Assembly (NCBI RefSeq): GCF_030466405.1
Contig: NZ_JAGGJF010000002.1
Location: 434,001-498,000 of the forward strand
DNA length: 64,000 nucleotides
Direction of reading: 5' to 3'
Source: Pseudidiomarina terrestris
GTDB lineage: Bacteria > Pseudomonadota > Gammaproteobacteria > Enterobacterales > Alteromonadaceae
Below are positions 22,753 through 31,823 of this stretch, piece after piece (positions within the stretch are counted from its first letter, which is position 1; each line of letters opens with the position of its first letter). Made by a program: the position numbers and the translations under genes. Under the pieces are notes generated by a model. It worked only from the letters and a program-made list of their open reading frames with translations, was not told the DNA's origin and ran no database searches.

Positions 22753-22772
22753 GAGAGGATAGACACTCAGCT

Positions 22773-22802
22773 AAAAAAGAACCCGCGACGGTGCGCGGGT
22801 TC
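22773..22802 (-). terminator. intrinsic terminator of AGCS symporter gene
   Basis: Perfect 9-bp stem GAACCCGCG/CGCGGGTTC (22779-22787 and 22794-22802) with a 6-nt loop, followed on the minus strand by six T. It lies 19 nt after the symporter stop. Confidence 0.9.
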
Positions 22803-22821
22803 TCCTCAGAAAGTGGAACAA

Positions 22822-24507
22822 TTACTGTTCTTCTTTCTTTTTGCTTTGCTCGGCATCAAAGTCTTGCCAGTAAGCTTTTACCGTATCTTTCATTTCACGA
22901 CGTAACAACACAATACCCAGTAAGTTAGGTAAGGTCATCAAGACAATCGCTACGTAGGACAACGTCCAGACCAGGGTGGTATCGGCGAAAGATGCAATGA
23001 AGAAGCCGGCAACATAGATGATCCGGTACGGCATGACACCCTTCTGCCCAAACAGGTAGACCACCGCGCGGTCGCCGTAGTAAGACCAGGCGATAGCGGT
23101 TGAAAAAGCAAACATCAGTAAGCTAATGGGAACAATGTATTCACCGTAGTCGCCAAGGAAACCATTACTAAACGCAATTGATGTTAGCGCTGCAGAGTGA
23201 ACCAGACTCTCACCGACAATAGTGATGTCCTGTTTCAGCAGACGGCCGTTGTCAATGCGCAACATACCTGTGTAAGGGTCTTCACCGGCAACGATAAAGC
23301 GGACGTTTTCAGCGACTGAGCGCGCGTGCAACATTGTATAACCATTGCTGACTGGCTCACCGTTGCGTACTTCAATAGTACCTGTGTACTTCACAATGGT
23401 GTTTTGATCGGTGCTGTTCAGGTAGTGGTAAAGCGCAGTGCGGTCTTCCTCAATTTCATCGTTGTAATTGCCCGCGACAATTTCCAGATCCGTACGTGAG
23501 AAATTGTTCTCATGTTTCTCACTCCAGACACCCGAAGAAAGAATCACCAAGCCCGTTAGGGTACACACCACGATGGTATCAATGAAGGGTTCAAGAATGG
23601 ACACCAGACCTTCTGATACCGGCTCATCAGCGCGCGCGGAAGCGTGCGCAATCGGCGCCGAACCCTGACCAGCTTCGTTAGAGAACAAGCCACGGTTGAC
23701 ACCACGGTTGAACGCATAGGCGAAGGTTGCACCTAAGAAGCCGCCGGTTGCTGCTGATCCTGTGAATGCATCGGTGAAAATCGCTGCAAATGATGGACCG
23801 ATCTGATCCAGATTATACAGAATGACACTGAAGGCACCGATGATATAGAGCAAGCCCATGATTGGCACAATGCGAGAGGTCACCGCAGCGATACGCTTGA
23901 TACCGCCGATGATGACCATCGCCAATAAGATCGCCAGGATGCCGCCGGTCAGCATAGGCTCAACGCCAAAGCTCATTTCCATACTTTGAGCGATGTTGTT
24001 GATCTGGGGCATGTTACCCGTACCGAAAGAACTGATGATAGTAGCGACGGCAAAAATAACCGCCAGCCATTTCATGTTAAGGCGACGATCCATGTAGTAC
24101 ATGGGACCACCTGCCATAGTTCCGTCTTCGGTTTGCACCCGGTACTTATGCGATAAAGTGACCTCAACAAATTTGGTGGTCATACCCAAAAATGCTGTGA
24201 TCCACATCCAGAATAACGCAGCTGGACCACCCAGGAAGATAGCCAAAGCTACACCACCGATATTCCCCGTACCTACGGTGCCTGAGAGTGCTGTCGATAA
24301 GGCTTGGAAGTGACTGGTGTCACCTTTCGCACCTTTTTTATCGAACTTTCCGGTAACGACTTTCCAGGCATGACCGAAAAAGCGGATCTGTGGAAAACCA
24401 AGATAAAGCGTGAAAAAGATACCTACGCCAAGCAGAATATATGGAAAATACGCTGCTGAGCCTAGATAGCTATCGAGCAGTAAAAGAAAGTTATTAATCG
24501 CTTCCAA
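22822..24507 (-). CDS. AGCS family sodium:alanine (amino acid) symporter with extra central domain
   Basis: 561 residues with AGCS family motifs: [27 protein letters not shown], and [20 protein letters not shown] for the substrate site. It imports alanine or glycine with Na+ at the inner membrane. Typical family members have 450-480 residues; here about 100 hydrophilic residues (about 329-432) are inserted between two membrane segments. It is preceded by a long inverted repeat at the M14 junction and followed by a strong terminator, so it is probably monocistronic. A role in feeding amino acids to the catabolic enzymes nearby is inferred. Confidence 0.92.
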   Translation of the reverse strand: MEAINNFLLLLDSYLGSAAYFPYILLGVGIFFTLYLGFPQIRFFGHAWKVVTGKFDKKGAKGDTSHFQALSTALSGTVGTGNIGGVALAIFLGGPAALFWMWITAFLGMTTKFVEVTLSHKYRVQTEDGTMAGGPMYYMDRRLNMKWLAVIFAVATIISSFGTGNMPQINNIAQSMEMSFGVEPMLTGGILAILLAMVIIGGIKRIAAVTSRIVPIMGLLYIIGAFSVILYNLDQIGPSFAAIFTDAFTGSAATGGFLGATFAYAFNRGVNRGLFSNEAGQGSAPIAHASARADEPVSEGLVSILEPFIDTIVVCTLTGLVILSSGVWSEKHENNFSRTDLEIVAGNYNDEIEEDRTALYHYLNSTDQNTIVKYTGTIEVRNGEPVSNGYTMLHARSVAENVRFIVAGEDPYTGMLRIDNGRLLKQDITIVGESLVHSAALTSIAFSNGFLGDYGEYIVPISLLMFAFSTAIAWSYYGDRAVVYLFGQKGVMPYRIIYVAGFFIASFADTTLVWTLSYVAIVLMTLPNLLGIVLLRREMKDTVKAYWQDFDAEQSKKKEEQ

Positions 24508-24563
24508 GGTGTCCCCCTTGCGAAATTGTTATCGTTATTTATTGTCGTTATGGTTAACAAGCT

Positions 24564-24590
24564 AACTTGCGTGAATTAATCACGCAAGTT
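24564..24590. repeat. perfect inverted repeat at the M14 gene 3' end
   Basis: 11-bp arms AACTTGCGTGA/TCACGCAAGTT separated by 5 nt, spanning the M14 carboxypeptidase stop codon. On the minus strand it is not followed by a T run, so it is not a standard intrinsic terminator. It may protect the 3' end or act with Rho, or be an operator for the downstream symporter gene. Confidence 0.6.
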
Positions 24591-25706
24591 ATTTGCGACT
24601 GCATAAATTGCACTTAGTACGTCAGCACCTAGTTGCGCGCTGCGCGTTGCTGACCATCCGAAATCTTCATCAGGCAGGTTCGCATTATCTGCAAAAGGCA
24701 TCTCCAGAGTAAAGGCCAAACAGTTAAAGCGCTGAGAAACCGCGTTACTCGCCACCGTCAGGTTTGCTTCACCTGGCGCATCAATCTCGTAACCATGTTC
24801 GGTCTGAAATTCAGGTGTAATCGCCAGCAAGGTCTCGATGAAGCGCTTCGCTAATTTCTTATGGCGCTCATCGTAACAAGGCACACCCTCACATCCAGCC
24901 AGAAAGTTGTAAGGCAGATTTTCGTCACCATGAATATCCAGATAAAGGTCGACGCCGGCTTCTTGCATGGCCTGCAACACAAGGTAGACCTCTGGGCTGC
25001 TTTCCAGCGAAGGCCCATGCCACTCACGGTTGAGGTTGGTGCCTACCGCGTTGGTACGCAGGTGCCCGCGTACACTACCATCAGGGTTCATGTTGGGCAC
25101 AATATAGAAAACGTTATCCTGTAATAATTTGCGCGCGGCGCCGTCTTCGTCGTCAAGCAGACGACTTAGCAGCCCTTCCACAAACCACTCGGCCATACTC
25201 TCGCCCGGGTGCTGACGTGCCGTGATCCAGATCTTACGTTTTTGCTCGGAAGGTTCCCCTACTACCAGCAGGTTCATATCGCGACCGTCCAGGGTAGCCC
25301 CCAGCCAGACATGCTCAACCAGACTTGACTGCTGCGCAGATTGAATTAAATCCTGATGGCGCTCATAGGAATAAGGCGTGAAATAAGCAAAGTAGATGCT
25401 TTCCTGCTCAAGGGTATGACGAATGGTCAGGGTTTTGCCGTCGAACTCCGTCGGCACCCGGAACCAGGTCTCACGATCATATGAAGCAAGCGCGGAATAG
25501 TCTTTCCAACCATCTGGGTACGCGGACTCACCGGCATTGGTGATGTTCATGACGTGCTCGGTACCCACTTCACCGTAAAGTTTGAAGTGGAACCACTGGT
25601 AGAAATCCGACTGGTGATCCTTACGGATTTTCAACTCAATGGCATCTTCGTTCGTTGCATCAACAACCTCGATATTACCGCTATCGAACTGGGCAGTTAT
25701 AAACAT
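24576..25706 (-). CDS. M14 family cytosolic-carboxypeptidase-like metallopeptidase
   Basis: 376 residues. A beta-sandwich N-terminal domain precedes the M14 zinc carboxypeptidase domain with RQHPGES (HxxE), NMNPDGSVRGHLRTNAVGTN with substrate-binding arginine, LDIHGDE and the catalytic Glu in FTLEMPF. This matches bacterial members of the M14D/CCP (Nna1-like) group. No signal peptide, so cytosolic. The start at 25706 has AGAGGA 7 nt upstream; an earlier in-frame start would lie in the GAPDH terminator. The substrate is unknown; general peptide C-terminal trimming is likely. Confidence 0.9.
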   Translation of the reverse strand: MFITAQFDSGNIEVVDATNEDAIELKIRKDHQSDFYQWFHFKLYGEVGTEHVMNITNAGESAYPDGWKDYSALASYDRETWFRVPTEFDGKTLTIRHTLEQESIYFAYFTPYSYERHQDLIQSAQQSSLVEHVWLGATLDGRDMNLLVVGEPSEQKRKIWITARQHPGESMAEWFVEGLLSRLLDDEDGAARKLLQDNVFYIVPNMNPDGSVRGHLRTNAVGTNLNREWHGPSLESSPEVYLVLQAMQEAGVDLYLDIHGDENLPYNFLAGCEGVPCYDERHKKLAKRFIETLLAITPEFQTEHGYEIDAPGEANLTVASNAVSQRFNCLAFTLEMPFADNANLPDEDFGWSATRSAQLGADVLSAIYAVANNLRD

Positions 25707-25737
25707 GGGTGTGTCCTCTCGTTTTATGCTTTGAACC

Positions 25738-25765
25738 AAAAACAAAAGCGCCAAAAGGCGCTTTT
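25738..25765 (-). terminator. intrinsic terminator of GAPDH gene
   Basis: Stem AAAAGCGCC/GGCGCTTTT (25744-25752 and 25757-25765) with a 4-nt loop, then TTTTGTTTTT on the minus strand. It lies 14 nt after the GAPDH stop. Confidence 0.88.
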
Positions 25766-25779
25766 GCAGGGTGTTTTCT

Positions 25780-27225
25780 TTACTTAGGCAGATTCATCAG
25801 CTGCTGTCCTGCCATCTGCTCGGCAACACGGACGACCTGGCAGCTGTAACCAAACTCATTGTCATACCAAACATAGAGCACTGCGCGGTCTTCATCAACG
25901 ATGGTGGCTTGAGAGTCGACCACACCAGCATAGCGAGAACCCACTAGATCACTGGACACGATTTCTGTCGACGCAGTGAAATCAATTTGCGCCTGTAAGT
26001 CAGAATGCAGCGCCTGCTCACGCAGGAAAGCGTTGAGCTCTTCTTTGTTGGTTTCTTTGCCAAGATTCAGATTCATGATGGCCATAGAAACGTTAGGTGT
26101 TGGCACGCGGATGGCGTTGCCGGTTAACTTGCCGGCAAGTTCTGGTAGCGCCTTAGCAACCGCTTTCGCAGCGCCGGTTGAGGTTAACACCATATTCAAC
26201 GGTGCAGAGCGCCCGCGACGTTCAGCCTTGTGATAGTTATCAATCAGGTTCTGGTCATTCGTGTAGGAGTGAACCGTCTCAACGTGGCCATTACGGATAC
26301 CGTAATTGTCGTTGATTACTTTCAGAACCGGAGTGATGGCGTTCGTGGTACAGCTTGCCGCGCTGACGATCAGGTCATCGGGCTGAATATCAGTGTGATT
26401 CACGCCGTAAACGACATTCTTGATGGCGCCTTTTGAAGGGGCAGTCAGGAGTACTTTTTTCACACCTTTAGATTTCAGGTGCAGGCCAAGACCCTCTTCA
26501 TCTTTCCAGATACCGGTGTTGTCGATAACGATAGCATCGTTGATGCCATATTGGGTGTAATCGACCTGGTCAGGACCATCAGAGTAAATGACTTTGATAC
26601 TGGTACCATTGGCACGAATTGCTGAGTTCTCATGGTCAACGGTAATCGAGCCGTTAAATGGACCATGAATGGAATCCCGGCGCAATAAACTCGCACGTTT
26701 TTCCAGATCGCCGTCGCGGCCACCACGGACAACGATGGCCCGTAAGCGCATCTTGTTGTTGCTGCCATTACGTTCGATCAGCAGACGCGCTAACAAGCGG
26801 CCGATACGACCGAAACCGTAAAGGACGACATCTTGTGCAGGGATTTCGTCGGCCATGTCGACGATATCCACGAGCTCTTTATGAAGGTACTCCTCGATAG
26901 AAGCGCCCTTGCCTGCATCTTTATGTAAGTAATTAAACGCCAGCTTACCGAGGTCGACCCGGGCTGGTGCCAGTTTCATTTTGCTGAGTGCCTCGATGAA
27001 CGGGAAACTCTCACGCAAACGCAGTTTGACGCCTTCGTGCCGACGAATCAGGCGATGGGCTTTGATGATGTTAATCGTATCCACGTTTAACAAAGTACGG
27101 CCATAAACCAGGATTTCCACACCGTAGTTACGATAAAGACGGCCAATTAATGGCTGCATCAATTCCGCGTACTCTTGGCGTTCTTGCCAGCTTTGAAGCG
27201 TCATATCCTGCTGCTGATCACTCAT
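25780..27225 (-). CDS. glyceraldehyde-3-phosphate dehydrogenase, N-terminally extended form
   Basis: 481 residues. Residues 1-130 are an extra helical domain not found in standard 330-residue GAPDH. The Rossmann fold begins at VVLYGFGRIGR (about 133-143), the catalytic cysteine is Cys292 in SAASCTTNAI, and the catalytic His is likely in the ETVHSYTNDQN segment. This long type occurs in Vibrio, Shewanella and relatives beside or instead of GapA. It oxidises glyceraldehyde-3-phosphate; coenzyme choice and direction are not readable. The ATG at 27225 has AAGG 7 nt upstream; longer starts at 27246 and 27333 are less likely. Divergent from pykA, which suggests shared control of lower glycolysis. 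Confidence 0.92.
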   Translation of the reverse strand: MSDQQQDMTLQSWQERQEYAELMQPLIGRLYRNYGVEILVYGRTLLNVDTINIIKAHRLIRRHEGVKLRLRESFPFIEALSKMKLAPARVDLGKLAFNYLHKDAGKGASIEEYLHKELVDIVDMADEIPAQDVVLYGFGRIGRLLARLLIERNGSNNKMRLRAIVVRGGRDGDLEKRASLLRRDSIHGPFNGSITVDHENSAIRANGTSIKVIYSDGPDQVDYTQYGINDAIVIDNTGIWKDEEGLGLHLKSKGVKKVLLTAPSKGAIKNVVYGVNHTDIQPDDLIVSAASCTTNAITPVLKVINDNYGIRNGHVETVHSYTNDQNLIDNYHKAERRGRSAPLNMVLTSTGAAKAVAKALPELAGKLTGNAIRVPTPNVSMAIMNLNLGKETNKEELNAFLREQALHSDLQAQIDFTASTEIVSSDLVGSRYAGVVDSQATIVDEDRAVLYVWYDNEFGYSCQVVRVAEQMAGQQLMNLPK

Positions 27226-27277
27226 GCGATTACCTTTACGTTGCATTGAAAAGAAGAGAAACAAAAAAGTGCGCGCT

Positions 27278-27307
27278 ATTGTACTGAAAACACCACATAA
27301 GTGCCAG
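27278..27307 (-). promoter_or_regulatory. putative promoter of GAPDH gene
   Basis: CTGGCA (27302-27307), an 18-nt spacer and TACAAT (27278-27283) on the minus strand, 52 nt before the chosen start. It is back to back with the pykA promoter. Confidence 0.45.
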
Positions 27308-27332
27308 AAACTCTGTAACCTCTGTGTCAGCA

Positions 27333-27341
27333 TGATATAAT
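27333..27341 (+). promoter_or_regulatory. putative extended -10 promoter of pykA
   Basis: TGATATAAT: a perfect TATAAT (27336-27341) with an upstream TG, forming an extended -10 that compensates for a poor -35. The transcript would have a leader of about 100 nt. Confidence 0.55.
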
Positions 27342-27369
27342 CTGCGCCCTGTAGACTGCTCTATAACTG

Positions 27370-27387
27370 CTAGCTGGTAACAGCTAG
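27370..27387 (+). promoter_or_regulatory. hairpin in pykA 5' leader
   Basis: Perfect 7-bp stem CTAGCTG/CAGCTAG closed by a GTAA (GNRA-type) tetraloop, between the promoter and the ribosome-binding site of pykA. Role unknown; it could stabilise the 5' end of the message. Confidence 0.4.
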
Positions 27388-27449
27388 GGCAACGAACTAA
27401 GTCGTACATGACATAATAAGAACCAGGCTTGCACACCGAGGAGTTAACC

Positions 27450-28886
27450 ATGCTGCGCCGCACTAAAATTGTGACTACATTAGGTCCTGCAACTGATGAC
27501 CCTGCTACTCTTGAAGCATTAATTAAAGCAGGCGCCAACGTTGTGCGCCTTAACTTCTCGCACGGTAAGCCAGAAGACCACGAAAAGCGCGCCACCATGG
27601 TGCGCGATATCTGCAAACGACTTGGAACTCATGTCGCTATCCTTGGCGATTTGCAAGGTCCTAAGATTCGCATCGCTAAATTTGTCCATGACTCAGTGAC
27701 GCTGGACGAAGGTGACGGTTTTATTCTTGACGCTGAACTGGCCAGAGATGCCGGTACCGGCCACAGTGTGGGCATCGATTACAAAGAACTGCCTGAAGAC
27801 GTCAACGCCGGCGATATTCTGTTACTTGATGATGGTCGCGTGCGCTTGCAGGTCGACCGCGTTGAGGGTGCTCAAGTGCATACCACAGTTACCATTGGCG
27901 GAAAACTTTCCAATAATAAAGGCATTAATCGTCTCGGTGGCGGCTTGTCAGCGGCGGCCCTGACCGAGAAAGATTATGAAGACATTAAGTTAGCGGCAAA
28001 AATTGGAGTCGATTACCTTGCAGTTTCTTTTCCACGCTCCGGGGAAGACATGCACGAAGCTCGTCGCTTACTGCGTGCTGCTAATGGCAGCGGTATGCTG
28101 TGCGCCAAAATCGAACGTGCTGAAGCGGTTGCCACCGATGCTGCCCTGGACGATATTATCCGGGCCTCTGAAGCCGTCATGGTTGCCCGCGGCGACTTAG
28201 GGGTTGAGATCGGTGATGCACAACTGGTCGGTAAGCAGAAACGCATCATAGAGCGTGCCCGCCAGCTCAATAAAGTGGTGATTACTGCCACCCAAATGAT
28301 GGAGTCCATGATTGAAAACCCGATGCCGACCCGGGCCGAGGTGATGGACGTTGCCAATGCGGTACTTGATGGTACTGATGCGGTCATGCTCTCTGCGGAA
28401 ACAGCGGCAGGTAAATTTCCGGTCGCCACCGTAAAAGCTATGGCTGAAATATGCCTGGGTGCAGAAACCCACCCTTCAGCTCGCATCGATAACAGTGAAC
28501 TGGAAGAGACCTTTACCAATATTCAGGAAGCAACGGCGATTACCTCAATGTACGCGGCGACGCACTTAACCGGCGTAAAAGCAATCATCGCGCTTACTGA
28601 GTCAGGTTCTACTGCGAAGTTGATGTCGCGGATTCATACCATCCTGCCGATCTTCTCGTTGTCGCGACACCAGGATAGCCGCAATCGCTGCGCACTGTAT
28701 CGCGGCGTGTATCCAGTCGCTTTTGACTCGACCAAGAGCAAAGCAGAAGATTTAACCGCTGATGCTATTAATGAAATTAAAGCGCGTGGTCATCTCAATG
28801 CTGGCGATCTGGTGGTACTGACCCACGGTGATGTCATGGAAACCGTCGGCTCGACCAATACCTGTAAAATTATCGAAGTTAAGTAG
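27450..28886 (+). CDS. pykA: pyruvate kinase (PykA type)
   Basis: 478 residues, equal to E. coli PykA (480). Motifs: [41 protein letters not shown] and [19 protein letters not shown], then the C-terminal allosteric domain. It makes pyruvate and ATP from phosphoenolpyruvate. The ATG at 27450 is set by GAGGAG 6 nt upstream. Its last 8 nt overlap the convergent lipoprotein gene. Confidence 0.97.
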   Translation: MLRRTKIVTTLGPATDDPATLEALIKAGANVVRLNFSHGKPEDHEKRATMVRDICKRLGTHVAILGDLQGPKIRIAKFVHDSVTLDEGDGFILDAELARDAGTGHSVGIDYKELPEDVNAGDILLLDDGRVRLQVDRVEGAQVHTTVTIGGKLSNNKGINRLGGGLSAAALTEKDYEDIKLAAKIGVDYLAVSFPRSGEDMHEARRLLRAANGSGMLCAKIERAEAVATDAALDDIIRASEAVMVARGDLGVEIGDAQLVGKQKRIIERARQLNKVVITATQMMESMIENPMPTRAEVMDVANAVLDGTDAVMLSAETAAGKFPVATVKAMAEICLGAETHPSARIDNSELEETFTNIQEATAITSMYAATHLTGVKAIIALTESGSTAKLMSRIHTILPIFSLSRHQDSRNRCALYRGVYPVAFDSTKSKAEDLTADAINEIKARGHLNAGDLVVLTHGDVMETVGSTNTCKIIEVK

Positions 28887-29739
28887 CGAAGTTGTTGATC
28901 AGGCTATCGACGGTCTCGCGGTAGCCTGCTAATTTGTTGCGGAGGTGGCGTTTTTGACCGTCGCTAAGCGTGCTGTAAAGGTCCACCATAAGCTGCATGG
29001 TCAGAGCCCGGTTGAACTCAGTGGCCGCTATCAAGGCGTCACTGCGATAAGCTTCGGGGCGCGTTATCAGCAAACTGATACCATCGGCAAAACCTTCTGC
29101 CTCAGGTGCGCGAACGGTCGCGGCAAAGGCGTCAAGCCAATCCTCCTGATACACCAGCCATAACTCATCGTTGCTAACACGCTCTTCTAGCCAGCGGCGG
29201 AGCAACGTACGTTGCTCTGACTGCAACGGGCCTAACCATTCTTTTGCCCGATCCAGCGTCCGCTCCAGTCGTTCCCGATAACGCTCCCGCTCGTTGAGAT
29301 CCGCCGCTTCTTCGCGTTCCTCTTCGATTCGCTCACGCAAGTTACTGATCAGTTGCTCGCGCTGGGCCTCTGAAAGCTGCGGAAGGTAGGTTAAAGCATA
29401 AGGTTCCAGCTGATTTCGGATGGCCTGCCAGAAGCTGAATAATTGTTCGCTATACGCCACAATCTTAACCGCGTCGACAGTGTCCTGGTCAAGATCCTGT
29501 ATCAGCTGCTCAAGCACATTACGATAGGCCGGTAATTGTGTTCGGGCATGCCACATATGGAGTTCGTCAATACTGCGCTCGACGTTATCCTCGAGCGGCC
29601 CGGAGAGCTCCACATACTTGGCAAGTTGCCACTCAACAAAGGTGTCCGCGAAGCGGTAGCCAAACTGGGTAGAACAGCCACTAAGACTAATAAGAAAGGT
29701 AAACAGAACCAGGCGGCTTACGAAACGTTTTGCTATCAC
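28879..29739 (-). CDS. DUF6279-type lipoprotein of unknown function
   Basis: 286 residues with a type II signal peptide and lipobox LSGC (Cys22: [15 protein letters not shown]). The rest is helical and rich in Glu/Arg, including a long charged segment ([20 protein letters not shown]) likely to form a coiled coil. It resembles the DUF6279 lipoproteins of marine gammaproteobacteria; no enzymatic motif is seen. The position after Cys is Ser, which favours outer-membrane sorting. It is convergent with pykA and follows the response-regulator gene. Confidence 0.8.
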   Translation of the reverse strand: MIAKRFVSRLVLFTFLISLSGCSTQFGYRFADTFVEWQLAKYVELSGPLEDNVERSIDELHMWHARTQLPAYRNVLEQLIQDLDQDTVDAVKIVAYSEQLFSFWQAIRNQLEPYALTYLPQLSEAQREQLISNLRERIEEEREEAADLNERERYRERLERTLDRAKEWLGPLQSEQRTLLRRWLEERVSNDELWLVYQEDWLDAFAATVRAPEAEGFADGISLLITRPEAYRSDALIAATEFNRALTMQLMVDLYSTLSDGQKRHLRNKLAGYRETVDSLINNFAT

Positions 29740-29768
29740 TGTAAGTAAGCTCCTGTAGGACAGACCCT

Positions 29769-30596
29769 TTAGGTCGTTAAAATAAGTCGTTTAATACGCT
29801 CTTTATAGCTGCGGCTGACTTTGAGTTCTTTGCCGTTTTTCAAAACAATATGGTACTCACCATTTTGCCGGCTGCAGAGCTTTTCAATTTGTTCCAGGTT
29901 TACAATTGCTGAGCGGTGGATACGCTGAAAGCGATTTGGATTGAGTTCGTCTTCCAGCTCTTTCATGGTGCGCCGCAGAATATGGGTCTCATTACCTGCA
30001 TGGATACACATGTAATCACCCGCAGCATCGACCCACTCGATGGAATTTATCGCCACACGAGTAATCTCACCGCTCTCTTTAATGGCAATATGTTCCGGGT
30101 AACGCACATTGCCCAGATCCTGATTATCAGCCAGCTTTCTCAGGATGGCCTCGCAATCTTCACCGGTAGCATCGGCCAGTAAATTAAGCATACGTTGCTG
30201 TTGCTGTTCGCGTTCACGTTCAGCCAGATTTTTTTCAACACGAGTGAGGGTCTGCGCTAACCGGTCGTGGTCGACAGGCTTCAATAAGTAGTCGATGGCA
30301 CGAACTTCGAAGGCTTTAATCGCATACTGGTCGTAAGCCGTCACAAAAACCACCACCGGCAAGCTGGCGCCTTTGGCTTTCACTTCACGCAACAATTCAA
30401 AACCATTCATGCCTGGCATCTGGATGTCCAGGAAAACTAAATCGGGTTTCAGTTCAAGGATCTTTTCCAGTGCCTGTCGGGCATTCTGGCATTCATCCAG
30501 CAGCTCAACCTGAGGAAATTCTTGTAAACGCACAGTAAGACCGCGGCGTGCAAGCGATTCATCATCTACGATAAGTGTACGAATTTTGCTAGTCAT
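29769..30596 (-). CDS. LytTR-type response regulator
   Basis: 275 residues. The receiver domain has all key residues: acidic pair in LIVDDE, phospho-acceptor Asp in LVFLDIQMPGMNGFE, Thr in FVTAYD and Lys in LLKPVD. A Gln-rich linker (EREREQQQQRM) joins it to a C-terminal LytTR DNA-binding domain with FQRIHRSAIVNLEQI and LKVSRSYKERIKRL. It acts on DNA after phosphorylation by the adjacent kinase; the targets are unknown. Start and kinase stop overlap as TAATG, indicating coupled translation. Confidence 0.93.
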   Translation of the reverse strand: MTSKIRTLIVDDESLARRGLTVRLQEFPQVELLDECQNARQALEKILELKPDLVFLDIQMPGMNGFELLREVKAKGASLPVVVFVTAYDQYAIKAFEVRAIDYLLKPVDHDRLAQTLTRVEKNLAEREREQQQQRMLNLLADATGEDCEAILRKLADNQDLGNVRYPEHIAIKESGEITRVAINSIEWVDAAGDYMCIHAGNETHILRRTMKELEDELNPNRFQRIHRSAIVNLEQIEKLCSRQNGEYHIVLKNGKELKVSRSYKERIKRLILTT

Positions 30597-31672
30597 TAAG
30601 CGTCAACCTGTTCGAAAGGAATGCGAATTTCCACACGCATACCACTGGGCTCGTTAGCTGATAATGTAAAGGAGTAACGCTTACCATACAAGGCCTGCAA
30701 ACGATCACGGGTGTTCGCAAGACCAACGCCCCCTTTATTCACAAGATCTTCAGCCGGTTGCCTTACTCCCGGGCCGTTGTCGGCAATCACCACCACCAGG
30801 TCATCTATTTCACGCTCTGCGTGAACGATGATTTCGCCACCCTCTTCCATTTTGGCAATCGCGTATTTGATCGAATTCTCAATCAAAGGCTGCAGGAACA
30901 GGCTTGGCACCAGTGCTTTGCCAACCGTGTCATCGATCTCTATGGTGACTTTCAAACGCTCATCAAAACGTACCTTTTCAATGTCGAGGTACAACATCAA
31001 GGCTTCGATTTCTCGCGACAACGGAATTTTTTTAATAGGTTCGTTATCCAGCGAAAAACGCAAAAAGGAGCTGAGCTTGGTCATCATACGATTGGCCAGC
31101 TCGTTTTCTTTAATCAGAATCAGCGTGGAGATAGCATTTAACGTATTAAACAGAAAATGCGGATTCAACTGGTAACGCAACATCTTTAACTGCGCCTGAT
31201 GCGCCATAGACGTTGCCATCAGTGCTTTTTGTTTCTCATCTTGCAGCATCTGATAATATTTAATACCAAAATAGAGCCCGCTCCAGCTCAACATGATGTA
31301 AAACTTGGCTGTGGTATTTTTAAAGTAAAACCAATTACTCTCTGGCCTGAAGCCGAACTTATAAATTTCCCAGTAAGTGGTGTTATCAATCACTGCCCAA
31401 ATACTTGCGCTAAGGTACGCGGCGCCAAGTACTACGATAATCAGCATCCAGGGTTTAATGTCCCAGATACGGCGATACAGGTAACGCAACGGTACGGTCA
31501 GCAGAAATCCCGCATAAGCGCCCAGAATGATGATGATGGCGTAGATGTCGCGCATTTCGTGCATCAATGAGCCAATGTAATGGACCAGTGCATAGCCCGA
31601 CCAACCGGCTGCCTGTAGCACCCAGAAGAAACGGTTACGATCATCTAATAAAGCTTTCCAGCGTCCCATCAT
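30596..31672 (-). CDS. LytS/YehU-like sensor histidine kinase
   Basis: 358 residues. Four or more membrane spans at the N-terminus (to about residue 150) are followed by a His_kinase domain with H-box YQLNPHFLFNTLNAI, N-box LIENSIKYAI and DNGPGV in the ATP-binding domain. There is no periplasmic sensor domain of note, so the signal is probably sensed in or at the membrane. It forms an operon with the LytTR regulator. The first codon is uncertain between two adjacent ATGs (31672, 31669). Confidence 0.92.
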   Translation of the reverse strand: MMGRWKALLDDRNRFFWVLQAAGWSGYALVHYIGSLMHEMRDIYAIIIILGAYAGFLLTVPLRYLYRRIWDIKPWMLIIVVLGAAYLSASIWAVIDNTTYWEIYKFGFRPESNWFYFKNTTAKFYIMLSWSGLYFGIKYYQMLQDEKQKALMATSMAHQAQLKMLRYQLNPHFLFNTLNAISTLILIKENELANRMMTKLSSFLRFSLDNEPIKKIPLSREIEALMLYLDIEKVRFDERLKVTIEIDDTVGKALVPSLFLQPLIENSIKYAIAKMEEGGEIIVHAEREIDDLVVVIADNGPGVRQPAEDLVNKGGVGLANTRDRLQALYGKRYSFTLSANEPSGMRVEIRIPFEQVDA

Positions 31673-31708
31673 AAAACAGCATTCACTAAAGTCTGTGGTT
31701 GACTAGCG

Positions 31709-31737
31709 ATTATACCTAGAGTTTGCCGCGCTGTCGG
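31709..31737 (-). promoter_or_regulatory. putative promoter of the histidine kinase operon
   Basis: CCGACA (31732-31737), a 17-nt spacer and perfect TATAAT (31709-31714) on the minus strand, 36 nt before the kinase start. Confidence 0.6.
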
Positions 31738-31823
31738 TTCATTTATCGCAGACAACCCACTGTATAGCGTGTCTGTACCGTGCTAACATTTCTTTCATTC
31801 GCAATGAACTTCGTGAGGCCGCC

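Noticed and set aside
28013-28519. 168-codon open frame antisense to pykA
   Set aside because: Shadow of highly conserved pyruvate kinase codons.
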